Assembly (NCBI RefSeq): GCF_021699195.1
Contig: NZ_SSXE01000096.1
Coordinates: 1 to 35,232 of the forward strand
Direction: 5' to 3'
Length of the DNA stretch: 35,232 bases
Origin: Nonomuraea sp. MG754425
GTDB taxonomy: Bacteria > Actinomycetota > Actinomycetes > Streptosporangiales > Streptosporangiaceae
A program made the position numbers and the translations under genes. Below are positions 1 to 8,026 of this stretch, in pieces. Position 1 is the first letter of the stretch. The number at the start of each line of letters is the position of its first letter. Below the pieces are notes generated by a model that worked only from the letters and a program-made list of their open reading frames with translations, searched no databases and was not told the DNA's origin.

Positions 1-41
1 GGTTACGGACGTTGCTTGGCCTCTGGCGCAACACCCCTAAC

Positions 42-55
42 ATCTTGTATACGAT
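42..55. promoter_or_regulatory. Putative GntR operator / promoter ahead of the GntR gene
   Basis: The sequence ATCTTGTATAC (42-52) is centred on the palindrome GTATAC and lies 14-24 bases before the regulator start codon at 66. The same 11-mer recurs at 794-804 before the transporter operon. TATACG or TACGAT inside it could serve as a -10 box, so a bound repressor would block the promoter. No Shine-Dalgarno is visible between it and ATG 66, which suggests a leaderless or nearly leaderless mRNA. Autoregulation is inferred from repetition and placement. Confidence 0.6.
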
Positions 56-65
56 AAATCCCTCT

Positions 66-743
66 ATGAGCGATATGACGCTGGGCGGGGCCCACCAGAC
101 CTTGCGTGACGAGGTCACCAAGGAGCTGCGCCGCCGGATACTCTCCGGCGAGCTCGCCCAAGGCGAGCGCCTGGTCGAGGACCGGCTGGCCGCCGCGCTC
201 GGCGTCTCGCGCAACCCCGTACGCGAGTCCATCAGAGTCCTCGCCGCCGAGGGTTTCATCCAGGTCGTCCCCCGTCTCGGGGCCACCGTCGCGCGCCTGT
301 CGGCCGAGGAGGGCGAGGAGCTCTTCGACGTACGCATGGCCATCGAGGGCCTGGCGGCCCGGCTGGCCGCGCGCAAGCGCTCCCCCGCCGCCGCCGACCG
401 GCTGCGCAGGCTGCTCGAACAGGCCAAGGAGGCGGTCGAGGCCGGGCGGCTGGAGGCGGTGGCCGACCTCAACACCGCCTTCCACCTGGCCGTGGGCGAG
501 GCGACGGGCAACTCGTACCTGGCGTTGATGATGAAGCCGATGCTCCAGCGCGCCCAGTGGATCTTCAGCCAGACGGCCGCCATCCGCGGGCCGCATTCCT
601 GGACCGAGCATCTGAGCCTCTGCGAGGCGATCGCGGCAGGTGACGAGGACGAAGCGCAGGCCAGAGCGGTCGCGCACGTCGCGGCGGCACGGCGGACGTT
701 CCTGGCCGCCGCGGGCCGTACCACGAAACACCCAAACGATTAG
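66..743 (+). CDS. GntR-family transcriptional regulator, FadR/FCD subfamily
   Basis: A 225-residue repressor-type regulator. The N-terminal winged helix-turn-helix (about residues 10-80) contains the typical GntR stretch AALGVSRNPVRESIRVL. The C-terminal FCD domain (about 90-215) keeps a likely metal-ligand set: Asp and His in DLNTAFH, His in TEHLSL and His in AVAHVAAA. FCD domains bind small carboxylates or amino acids, so the effector is probably the substrate or product of the peptide importer that follows 90 bases downstream. An open frame extends up to a TTG at 12, but the TTGTATAC operator-like sequence lies in that extension and ATG 66 (or 75) is the better start. Family assignment is firm; the effector is unknown. 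Confidence 0.88.
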   Translation: MSDMTLGGAHQTLRDEVTKELRRRILSGELAQGERLVEDRLAAALGVSRNPVRESIRVLAAEGFIQVVPRLGATVARLSAEEGEELFDVRMAIEGLAARLAARKRSPAAADRLRRLLEQAKEAVEAGRLEAVADLNTAFHLAVGEATGNSYLALMMKPMLQRAQWIFSQTAAIRGPHSWTEHLSLCEAIAAGDEDEAQARAVAHVAAARRTFLAAAGRTTKHPND

Positions 744-833
744 GAAACGCTCAGATAACAACATAGGGTGCGGAAACACACCTGAAATGTGAAATCTTGT
801 ATACAGTCTCCTAAACCTTTCAACGGAGGCCCA
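744..833 (+). promoter_or_regulatory. Transporter operon promoter with second GTATAC operator
   Basis: This 90-base gap carries ATCTTGTATAC at 794-804, identical to the copy at 42-52, with a perfect 8-base palindrome TGTATACA at 798-805. TATACA (800-805) would fit a -10 box with transcription starting near 812, giving a short leader that holds the ribosome binding site GGAGG (825-829) before ATG 834. The overlap of operator and -10 box predicts simple repression by the adjacent GntR protein. Confidence 0.6.
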
Positions 834-2450
834 ATGCGACCGTCCCCCAAGGTCGTCGCGGCGCTCGCCACCCTCCCCCTCGCCCTGGCGGCCTGTGGTG
901 GAGGCGAGACGAGCAACACGCCCGCGGCACCGAGTTCCATAGCCAGCGCCTCGACCGACAACCGGTCGGTCAAGGACGGCGGCACCCTCAACATCGCGTT
1001 GAACGCCGACCCTGACGCGCTGGACCCGAGCATCTCCACCACGCTCGTCGGCCGCGAGGTCTTCGCGAACATGTGCGAGAAGCTCTACGACATCGACGCC
1101 TCCTCGAACCTGATCCCGCAGCTCGCCGCCGGCATGCCCGAGGTCGCGGGCGACGGCAAGGAAGTGACGATCAAGCTCCGCGACGGCGTCACGTTCAACG
1201 ACGGCACGGCGTTCGACGCGGCGGCCGTCAAGAAGTCGCTGGACCGGCACCGCACCTGGGAGAAGTCCGCGCGCGCGGCCGACCTGGCGGCGGTGAGCAA
1301 GGTCGAGGTGGTCGACCCCACGACGGTGAAGCTCACGCTGGCACAGGCGTTCACGCCGCTCACCGCGCAGCTCGCCGACCGCGCCGGCATGATCATGTCG
1401 CCGAAGGCGCTGGACTCCGGCAGCGACAACTTCGGCGCCAGCCCCGTGTGCGTCGGGCCGTTCAAGTTCGCCAGCCGCACCTCGGGCAGCCAGATCGTGC
1501 TGGACAAGTCCGCCGACTACTACGACGCCGCCAAGGTCAAGCTGGACAAGCTCGTATACAAAATCATCGTCGACCCCAACGTGCGGGCCGCGAATCTGAA
1601 GTCCGGCGACGTGCAGGTGGCCGACCAGCTCGCCACGAACACGGTCGCGGGCGTGCAGGCCGACCCGAACCTGAGCGTCGTCTCCGGCGGCGGCCTCGGC
1701 TACTACGGCTTCCAGATCAACATCGGCAACGTCAGCGGCTCCACCGAGAAGCCCGGCGCGGTCGACACCCCTCTGGGCAAGAACCCGCAGCTCCGTGAGG
1801 CGTTCGAGCTGGCGCTCGACCGCGACGCGATCAACAAGGCCGTCTACAACGGGCTGCACGAGGTGGACTGCTACCCGGTGCCGATCGACAGCCCGTACCG
1901 GCCGAAGGACCTGACCTGCCCCAAGCAGGACCTGGCCAAGGCCAAGCAGCTCGTGCAGGCCTCCGGCGTGCAGACGCCGATCGCGGTCACGCTGGCCACC
2001 CCGAACGACGCCGTCAACCAGCGCCTCGCGCAGGTCATCCAGTCGATGACCAAGGAGGCCGGCTTCAACGTCAGCGTGCAGACGGCCGAGTTCGTCAGCG
2101 TGCTGGAGCAGGGCAAGGCCGGCAAGTTCGACGTGCTGCTGAGCGGCTGGTCGGGCCGGGTGGACCCGGACGGCAACCTCACCAACCTGGTCACCAGCCA
2201 GGGCAGCAACAACTACGGGGGCATGTCCGACGCGGGCATCGACGACCCGATCAAGCAGGCCGCCGCCGAGTCCGACCCGGCCAAGCGGGCCGAGCTGTAC
2301 GGCGCCGCCATGAAGAAGGCCGCCGAACTGCGTGGCGTGGTGTACCTGTACCACAACCTGTACTACCTGGGCACGCACAAGACCGTCGCCGGGATCCAGT
2401 ACTTCAAGGACGGCCTGCCGCGCTTCATCAGCGCCGGGTTCGCCGCCTGA
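834..2450 (+). CDS. Peptide/nickel-type ABC transporter substrate-binding lipoprotein (SBP family 5)
   Basis: A 538-residue extracytoplasmic binding protein of the DppA/OppA family (SBP_bac_5), a usual length. The N terminus is a lipoprotein signal with lipobox LAAC and lipid-anchored Cys21. The mature protein starts with a flexible Gly/Ser/Thr-rich linker, followed by GGTLNIALNADPDALDPS, the usual entry of the fold. Two cysteines near 346 and 363 could form a disulfide. ATG 834 was chosen because of the GGAGG at 825-829 and the immediate signal peptide; an upstream in-frame start at 789 would cover the operator. Its stop overlaps the next start (TGATG). The codons at 1554-1562 are unusually AT-rich (GTA TAC AAA) and form an inverted copy of the operator. 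Ligand not determinable; peptides are likely. Confidence 0.92.
   Translation: MRPSPKVVAALATLPLALAACGGGETSNTPAAPSSIASASTDNRSVKDGGTLNIALNADPDALDPSISTTLVGREVFANMCEKLYDIDASSNLIPQLAAGMPEVAGDGKEVTIKLRDGVTFNDGTAFDAAAVKKSLDRHRTWEKSARAADLAAVSKVEVVDPTTVKLTLAQAFTPLTAQLADRAGMIMSPKALDSGSDNFGASPVCVGPFKFASRTSGSQIVLDKSADYYDAAKVKLDKLVYKIIVDPNVRAANLKSGDVQVADQLATNTVAGVQADPNLSVVSGGGLGYYGFQINIGNVSGSTEKPGAVDTPLGKNPQLREAFELALDRDAINKAVYNGLHEVDCYPVPIDSPYRPKDLTCPKQDLAKAKQLVQASGVQTPIAVTLATPNDAVNQRLAQVIQSMTKEAGFNVSVQTAEFVSVLEQGKAGKFDVLLSGWSGRVDPDGNLTNLVTSQGSNNYGGMSDAGIDDPIKQAAAESDPAKRAELYGAAMKKAAELRGVVYLYHNLYYLGTHKTVAGIQYFKDGLPRFISAGFAA
1552..1561 (-). promoter_or_regulatory. Possible intragenic GntR operator
   Basis: On the minus strand this reads TTGTATACGA, identical to bases 45-54 in front of the GntR gene. 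It lies inside the binding-protein gene and forces the codons GTA-TAC-AAA; this is the only AAA lysine I found in that gene, all others being AAG. Candidate second-site operator; unproven. Confidence 0.4.
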
Positions 2451-3409
2451 TGTTCTGGTTCATCCTCCGGCGCTGCGGGTCGGCCGTCCTCGTGCTGTTC
2501 CTGTCCAGTGTCCTGATCTTCCTCGGCATCCGGGCGCTGCCCGGTGACCCGGCGTCGGTCATGGCCGGGCAGGAGGCCTCGCAGGCCGCGATCGAGGCCA
2601 TCCGCAAGGAGTTCGGCCTGGACAAGCCGCTGCCCGCGCAGTACCTGGACTACGTCGGCCAGACTCTCACCGGCAACTTCGGCCGCTCGACCCAGGACCA
2701 GCTCCCCGTGGCTGACATCCTGGCCGAGCGGCTGCCGGTGACGCTGGAGCTGTCGCTGCTGGCCATGGTGGTCGCGATCGTCATCGGCGTGGGGGCGGGC
2801 ATCGTGGCCGCCGTCCGCCGGGGCAAGCTCGCCGACTACGTGGCCACCGCGTTCGGGCTGGCCGGGTTGTCGGTGCCGCACTTCTGGCTGGGGCTGCTCG
2901 GCATCCTGCTGTTCGCGGTCACCTGGCGGGTGCTGCCCGCCTCCGGGTACGTCCCCTTCACCGAGGACCCCGTCCAGAACCTGCAGCGCATGATCCTGCC
3001 GGCCCTGGTGCTCGGCACCGGCTTCGCCGCGATCCTGATGCGGCAGACCCGCTCGGCGATGCTGGGCGCGCTGTCGGCCGACTACGTCAGGACCGCCAGG
3101 TCCAAGGGTCTGTCCGAGGCCAAGGTGGTGGGCGCGCACGCGCTGCGCAACAGCCTGACCACCGTGGTGACGGTGCTCGGCCTGCAGCTCGGGGCGCTGA
3201 TCAGCGGCGCCGTGGTGACCGAGCAGATCTTCGTCATCCCAGGCTTCGGCAAGCTCACCGTGGACGCGGTGCTGACCAGGAACTACCCGGTCATCCAGGC
3301 CGTCGTGCTGGTCACCGTCATCGGATACGTGCTGGTGAACCTGCTGGTCGACATCGCCTACGCCTTCCTCAACCCGCGGATCAGGCTGTCGGGAGGCACC
3401 CGTGACTAG
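2450..3409 (+). CDS. Dipeptide/oligopeptide ABC transporter permease (DppB-like)
   Basis: A 319-residue inner-membrane subunit of the DppB/OppB type. It has an N-terminal membrane helix (residues about 8-28), a periplasmic segment, then five more hydrophobic segments in the BPD_transp_1 domain. The cytoplasmic EAA loop that docks the ATPases is recognisable at YVRTARSKGL, followed by HALRNSL. The closing motif VDIAYAFLNPRIR is typical of this subfamily. It overlaps the upstream stop by one base, so translation is likely coupled, and it pairs with the next gene to form the membrane channel. Confidence 0.93.
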   Translation: MFWFILRRCGSAVLVLFLSSVLIFLGIRALPGDPASVMAGQEASQAAIEAIRKEFGLDKPLPAQYLDYVGQTLTGNFGRSTQDQLPVADILAERLPVTLELSLLAMVVAIVIGVGAGIVAAVRRGKLADYVATAFGLAGLSVPHFWLGLLGILLFAVTWRVLPASGYVPFTEDPVQNLQRMILPALVLGTGFAAILMRQTRSAMLGALSADYVRTARSKGLSEAKVVGAHALRNSLTTVVTVLGLQLGALISGAVVTEQIFVIPGFGKLTVDAVLTRNYPVIQAVVLVTVIGYVLVNLLVDIAYAFLNPRIRLSGGTRD

Positions 3410-4229
3410 GCACTGGCGACGTTTCAGGCGGCGGCCGATGCCGATGGCGGGCCTGGTGCTGGTGGTCGCGTTCGTGCTGCTGGCGCTGCTCGGCCCGCTG
3501 GTGACCGGCGACCCGGCGGAGCAGGACTACCTGGCCACGCTCGCGGCCCCGTCGGGCGCCCACCCGATGGGCACCGACGACCTCGGCCGCGACGCCTTCG
3601 CGCGGATCGCGCACGGCGCGCAGGTCTCGCTCCAGGCGGGCGTGCTGTCCACGCTGCTGGCGATGGTCGTCGGCATCCCCATCGGGCTGGTCGCGGGCTT
3701 CTACCGGCGCTGGCTGGACCCGATCGTCATGCGACTGGTGGACGTGACGCTGGCCTTCCCGTTCCTGGTGTTCGCGGTCGGCCTGGCGGCCATCATCGGG
3801 CCCTCGCTGAAGGGCGTGGTGCTGGCGCTGGGCTTCTCCCAGCTCCCCGCGATCATCCGGATCACCCGCGGCGAGGTGCTGGCCGTCAGGGAGATGGACT
3901 ACGTGGCCGCGGCCATCGCCGACGGCTCCGGCGACGGGCACATCATCTTCCGTTACGTGCTGCCGAACTGCGCCAGCCCGCTCATCGTGCAGGCCACGGT
4001 GGCGATCCCGGCGGCGATCATCGGCGAGGCCACGCTGTCGTTCCTGGGTCTGGGCGTGCAGCCGCCGACTCCGTCGTGGGGCGTGATGCTGACGACCGCG
4101 CAGCAGTACCTGAGCGACGCGCCGTGGCTGGCCGTCTGGCCCGGCCTGATGATCGCGCTGGCCACACTCGGCTTCAACCTGCTCGGCGACGGCCTGCGTG
4201 ACGTACTGGACCCGAGGAGCCACCGATGA
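3402..4229 (+). CDS. Dipeptide/oligopeptide ABC transporter permease (DppC-like)
   Basis: A 275-residue second permease with a short N terminus, a first helix at about residues 15-36, and the family sequence HPMGTDDLGRDAFARI before the permease core. The EAA loop is at YVAAAIADGSGDGHIIFRY. The GTG start at 3402 overlaps the preceding gene by 8 bases and has GGGAGG at 3390-3395 as ribosome binding site. It forms a heterodimer with the DppB-like subunit. The end overlaps the first ATPase gene as ATGA. Confidence 0.93.
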   Translation: MTRHWRRFRRRPMPMAGLVLVVAFVLLALLGPLVTGDPAEQDYLATLAAPSGAHPMGTDDLGRDAFARIAHGAQVSLQAGVLSTLLAMVVGIPIGLVAGFYRRWLDPIVMRLVDVTLAFPFLVFAVGLAAIIGPSLKGVVLALGFSQLPAIIRITRGEVLAVREMDYVAAAIADGSGDGHIIFRYVLPNCASPLIVQATVAIPAAIIGEATLSFLGLGVQPPTPSWGVMLTTAQQYLSDAPWLAVWPGLMIALATLGFNLLGDGLRDVLDPRSHR

Positions 4230-5191
4230 GCCTGCTGGAGATCACCAATCTCAAGGTCTCCTTCGACACCGAGGACGGCCAGGTCCAGGCGGTCAGGGAC
4301 ATCTCGCTCAGCCTGGACGAGGGCGAGATCCTCGCACTGTGCGGGGAGTCCGGCTGCGGCAAGTCGGTCACCGCGATGTCGGTGCCCCGGCTGCTCCCTC
4401 CCGAGACGACCCGCCTGTCCGGCTCGATCAAGCTGGACGGCCGCGAGCTGACCACGCTGCCCGAGGCGGAGATGCGCAAGGTGCGCGGCAAGACCGTCTC
4501 GGTCGTCTTCCAGGAGCCGATGACCTCGCTGAACCCGTCGTTCACGGTCGGCTACCAGATCGCCGAGGTGCTGCGCCGGCACGAGGGGCTCTCACGGCAG
4601 GCCGCCGCCAGGCGGGCCGTGGAGCTGCTGGAGCTGGTCGGCATCCCGGCGCCGGCGCGGCGCGTGAAGGAGTACCCGCACCAGCTCTCCGGGGGCATGC
4701 GGCAGCGGGTGATGATCGCCATCGCGGTGGCCTGCTCGCCCCGGGTGCTGATCGCCGACGAGCCCACCACGGCGCTCGACGTGACGATCCAGGCGGGCGT
4801 GCTGGACGTGTTCCGCGACCTGCGGGACCGGCTCGGCACCGCGATCATCCTCATCACGCACGACCTGGGCGTGGTGGCCGACATCGCCGACCGGGCCGTG
4901 GTCATGTACGCGGGCCGCGCCGTCGAGCAGGCCCCGGTGGGCGGGCTGTTCGCCGGCCCGCGCCACCCGTACACGCTGGGCCTGATGAACGCCCTGCCGT
5001 CCGCCGCCGTGGACGGCCGCCTGGCGGAGATCCCCGGCCTGGTGCCCTCACCGCTGTCGGACCCCGACGAGTGCGCCTTCCAGGACCGCTGCGCGCGTGC
5101 CCAGGCGGACTGCCGGCTGTCCAGGCCGCCGCTCACCCACCAGGCCGACGACCATCTGGCGGCCTGCTTCCACCCGGGAGGTCAGTCGTGA
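4226..5191 (+). CDS. Oligopeptide ABC transporter ATP-binding protein (DppD-like)
   Basis: A 321-residue cytoplasmic ATPase. Visible motifs are Walker A GESGCGKS (residues 40-47), Q-loop VFQEPMTSLNP, signature LSGGMRQR (154-161), Walker B VLIADEP (174-180) and the switch His in ILITHDLG. The C-terminal oligopeptide-type extension carries four spaced cysteines (CAFQDRC, DC, AACF), a pattern seen in Dpp/Opp ATPases and in some cases linked to an iron-sulfur cluster. Starts by ATGA overlap with the permease gene and ends by GTGA overlap with the next ATPase. Partner of the DppF-like protein in a heterodimeric motor. Confidence 0.94.
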   Translation: MSLLEITNLKVSFDTEDGQVQAVRDISLSLDEGEILALCGESGCGKSVTAMSVPRLLPPETTRLSGSIKLDGRELTTLPEAEMRKVRGKTVSVVFQEPMTSLNPSFTVGYQIAEVLRRHEGLSRQAAARRAVELLELVGIPAPARRVKEYPHQLSGGMRQRVMIAIAVACSPRVLIADEPTTALDVTIQAGVLDVFRDLRDRLGTAIILITHDLGVVADIADRAVVMYAGRAVEQAPVGGLFAGPRHPYTLGLMNALPSAAVDGRLAEIPGLVPSPLSDPDECAFQDRCARAQADCRLSRPPLTHQADDHLAACFHPGGQS

Positions 5192-6156
5192 TCCTGCGGA
5201 TCGACAACCTGGTCAAGCACTACGGCCCCGTACGGGCCGTGGACGGCCTGTCGCTGGAGATCGGCGAGGGCGAGGTGCTCGGCCTGGTCGGCGAGTCGGG
5301 CAGCGGCAAGTCGACGGTCGGCAAGTGCGTGCTGCGCCTGACGGAGCCCACCTCGGGCACGATCGAGCTGGCCGGCCGCGACATCACCCACCTGCAGCGC
5401 CGGGCCATGCGCCCGCTGCGCAGGGACGTCCACATGGTCTTCCAGGACCCGTTCTCCTCGCTCAACCCGCGCTTCAGCATCGAGCGGATCGTGGCCGAGC
5501 CGCTGCTGCGGCACAAGGTGACCGACCGGCGCGAGGTGTCGCGGCGGGTCGGGGCCATGCTGGAGAGGGTGGGGCTGCGCCAGGAGATGCGCAAGCGCTT
5601 CCCGCACGAGCTGTCCGGCGGGCAGCGGCAGCGGGTGGGGCTGGCCAGGGCGCTGATCCTGGAGCCGAAGCTCGTGGTGGCCGACGAGCCGGTGTCGGCG
5701 CTGGACGTGTCCGTGCAGGCGTCGGTGCTCAACCTGATCACCGACCTGCAGCGGGACATGGGCTTCTCGTGCCTGTTCATCACCCATGACCTGTCGGTCG
5801 TGGAGTTCCTGGCCGACCGGATCGCGGTCATGTACCTGGGCAGGATCGTGGAGTCCGGGCCGACGGCCGACATCTTCGCCGGGCCGCGGCATCCGTACAC
5901 GCAGGCCCTGCTGTCGGCGGCCCCGGTGGCCGACCCAGTCAAGCAGCGCGAGCGGCGCCGGATCGTGCTCGGCGGCGACGTGCCGAGCCCGCTGGACCCG
6001 CCGCCCGGCTGCCGCTTCCACACGCGGTGCCCGCTGGCGTACGACGAGTGCCGGGTCACCGAGCCGCTGCTGAACGATCCACGCGGCGGCGGTCACCCGG
6101 CCGCCTGCCACCTCGTCACCGCGGACCGCGTCCCCGACGCGGCCCTCCCCCGATAA
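5188..6156 (+). CDS. Oligopeptide ABC transporter ATP-binding protein (DppF-like)
   Basis: A 322-residue second ATPase of the importer. Walker A GESGSGKS (35-42), Q-loop VFQDPFSSLNP, signature LSGGQRQR (132-139), Walker B LVVADEP (152-158), switch His in FITHDLS. The C-terminal extension again has four cysteines (CRFHTRC, EC, AACH). The GTG at 5188 was chosen because it overlaps the preceding TGA (GTGA), has GGGAGG at 5175-5180 as ribosome binding site, and gives the standard ABC N terminus. The frame is open further upstream, but that part is out-of-frame shadow of the DppD-like gene. Last gene of the tightly overlapping importer operon. Confidence 0.93.
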   Translation: MILRIDNLVKHYGPVRAVDGLSLEIGEGEVLGLVGESGSGKSTVGKCVLRLTEPTSGTIELAGRDITHLQRRAMRPLRRDVHMVFQDPFSSLNPRFSIERIVAEPLLRHKVTDRREVSRRVGAMLERVGLRQEMRKRFPHELSGGQRQRVGLARALILEPKLVVADEPVSALDVSVQASVLNLITDLQRDMGFSCLFITHDLSVVEFLADRIAVMYLGRIVESGPTADIFAGPRHPYTQALLSAAPVADPVKQRERRRIVLGGDVPSPLDPPPGCRFHTRCPLAYDECRVTEPLLNDPRGGGHPAACHLVTADRVPDAALPR

Positions 6157-6158
6157 GA

Positions 6159-6185
6159 GCGGCCCCCGCCCGAGACCCGGGCCGC
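6159..6185 (+). other. Intercistronic stem-loop between importer and hydrolase genes
   Basis: GCGGCCC (6159-6165) and GGGCCGC (6179-6185) form a perfect 7-base stem with a 13-base loop just after the importer stop codon. There is no following T-run, so it is not a standard intrinsic terminator. It may stabilise the upstream mRNA or attenuate read-through into the hydrolase gene 17 bases later. Confidence 0.4.
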
Positions 6186-6202
6186 CAACAGAAGGAGCGA
6201 GT

Positions 6203-8026
6203 TTGTTCACCACCAGGCCCGAGCTGAAGGGCGACTTCGGCATGGTCGCCAGCACGCACTGGCTGGCTTCGGCCACCGGGATGAGCGTGCTGGAGCGCGG
6301 CGGGAACGCGTTCGACGCGGCGGTGGCCGCGGGGTTCGTGCTGCAGGTCGCCGAGCCGCACCTGAACGGCCCCGGCGGCGAGGTGCCCATCCTGCTGTGG
6401 AGCGAGGACGAGCAGAAGGTGTCGGTCGTGTGCGGTCAGGGCGTGGCCCCCTCCGCGGCCACCATCGACCGCTTCACCGAGCTCGGCCTGGACGTCGTGC
6501 CCGGCACCGGGCTGCTCGCGGCGACCGTGCCCGGGGCGTTCGGCGGCTGGATGCTGATGCTGGAACGCTGGGGCACCTGGTCGCTGGCCGACGTGCTGGC
6601 GCCGGCGATCCACTACGCCGAGCACGGCGTGCCGGTGCTGGAGCGCGTCTCGGCCACGATCGGCTCGGTGCGGGAGCTGTTCACGCAGGACTGGCCCACG
6701 TCGGCGGCGACCTGGCTGCCCGGCGGGAACGTTCCCGAGCCGGGCTCCAAGCTGGCCAACCCCGTGCTGGCCGGCACCTACCGGCGGCTGGTCGCGGAGG
6801 CCGAGTCGGCGTCGGGCACCCGCGAGGGCCAGCTCGCCGCCGCCAGGAAGGCGTGGTACGAGGGCTTCGTCGCCGAGGCGATCGCCGACTTCAGCGCGAA
6901 CACGGCCTGGCGCGACAGCTCCGGCGAGGTGCACGGCGGCCTGCTCACGGGCGACGACCTGGCCGGCTGGCAGGCGTCGGTCGAGGAGCCGCTGACCTTC
7001 GACTACCGTGGCCACACCGTGTGCAAGACCGGGCCGTGGGGGCAGGGGCCGACGTTCCTGCAGCAGCTCGCCCTGCTCGACGGCCTCGACCTGGACGGGA
7101 TGGACTTCCTCGGCGCCGACTACGTGCACACGGTGACGGAGGCCGCCAAGCTGGCCTTCGCCGACCGCGAGGCATGGTACGGCGACACCGACGTGCCCAT
7201 GTCCGACCTGCTGAGCCCGGCCTACAACGCCGAGCGGCGGCGGCTGATCGGCGCGCGGGCCAGCCTGGAGCTGCGGCCCGGCGCTCCCGGCGGGCGGGCG
7301 CCCAGGCTGCCCGTCTTCCCCGGCCCCGGCACGGCGAGCGACGCGCCCGGCCTGTCCGGCTCCCGTTCGGGCGTCGGCGAGCCGACGGTGGGCGGCTCCG
7401 CGCAGGGCGTCGGCGAGCCCACGGTCTCCCGCGACGGCACGGTCAAGGGCGACACGTGCCACGTGGACGTGGTGGACCGCTTCGGCAACATGGTCTCGGC
7501 CACCCCCAGCGGCGGCTGGCTGCAGAGCTCCCCCACCATCCCCGGGCTGGGCTTCTGCCTGGGCACCCGGGCGCAGATGTTCTGGCTCCAGGACGGTGTG
7601 GCGACCGCGCTGCGCCCCGGCGCGCGCCCGCGCACCACGCTGTCGCCGTCGTTCGCGCTCAGGGACGGCAAGCCGTGGCTGGCCTTCGGCACCCCCGGCG
7701 GTGACCAGCAGGACCAGTGGAGCCTGACCTTCTTCCTCTCGCTCGTGCACGGCGGGCTGAACCTTCAGGAGGCCATCGACGCCCCCATGTTCCACTCCGA
7801 GCACTTCCCCAGCTCGTTCTTCCCGCGCGGCTCCCGTCCCGGCGTCATGCACGTCGAGGACCGGCTCGGTGCGGGCGTCATCGCCGAGTTGCGACGGCGC
7901 GGGCACGAGGTCGAGGTGCAGGGCCCGTGGGCGCTGGGCCGGCTGAGCGCGGTCTCCCGTGAGGACGCCTTCCTCAAGGCCGCCGCCAACCCGCGTGGCG
8001 CCCAAGGCTACGCTGCCGGCCGATGA
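6203..8026 (+). CDS. Gamma-glutamyltransferase-family Ntn hydrolase, cytoplasmic
   Basis: A 607-residue protein of the gamma-glutamyltranspeptidase (GGT) family, which cleaves gamma-glutamyl bonds after self-cleavage into two chains. The N-terminal part has the typical VLERGGNAFDAAVAAGFVL and HLNGPGGE. The expected cleavage site and nucleophile is Thr418 in GDTCHVDVVD; the usual following residue Thr is Cys here. Downstream, RTTLSPSFAL and GTPGGDQQ correspond to the substrate-binding part of the small subunit. No signal peptide or membrane segment is present, unlike periplasmic GGTs. The TTG start at 6203 is preceded by AGAAGGAG (6190-6197). Just before the nucleophile lies a linker with a duplicated GVGEPTV. 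Position after a peptide importer suggests it processes the imported compound. Exact substrate unknown; acylase-like activity is also possible. Confidence 0.88.
   Translation: MFTTRPELKGDFGMVASTHWLASATGMSVLERGGNAFDAAVAAGFVLQVAEPHLNGPGGEVPILLWSEDEQKVSVVCGQGVAPSAATIDRFTELGLDVVPGTGLLAATVPGAFGGWMLMLERWGTWSLADVLAPAIHYAEHGVPVLERVSATIGSVRELFTQDWPTSAATWLPGGNVPEPGSKLANPVLAGTYRRLVAEAESASGTREGQLAAARKAWYEGFVAEAIADFSANTAWRDSSGEVHGGLLTGDDLAGWQASVEEPLTFDYRGHTVCKTGPWGQGPTFLQQLALLDGLDLDGMDFLGADYVHTVTEAAKLAFADREAWYGDTDVPMSDLLSPAYNAERRRLIGARASLELRPGAPGGRAPRLPVFPGPGTASDAPGLSGSRSGVGEPTVGGSAQGVGEPTVSRDGTVKGDTCHVDVVDRFGNMVSATPSGGWLQSSPTIPGLGFCLGTRAQMFWLQDGVATALRPGARPRTTLSPSFALRDGKPWLAFGTPGGDQQDQWSLTFFLSLVHGGLNLQEAIDAPMFHSEHFPSSFFPRGSRPGVMHVEDRLGAGVIAELRRRGHEVEVQGPWALGRLSAVSREDAFLKAAANPRGAQGYAAGR

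Noticed and set aside
3..2378. A 791-codon open frame antisense to the binding-protein gene and its regulator
   Set aside because: It follows from GC-rich third positions of the real genes; the translation is low-complexity (Arg/Val/Gly/His-rich), matches no fold I recognise, and crosses the divergent regulatory sites.
6159..6185. Intrinsic terminator after the importer operon
   Set aside because: There is a GC stem but no T-run, and a coding start with good ribosome binding site follows after 17 bases.
6116..8005. A 629-codon open frame antisense to the GGT-like gene
   Set aside because: Same GC-bias artefact; composition is Gln/Arg/Gly-rich without hydrophobic core or motifs, while the plus strand encodes a clear Ntn hydrolase.
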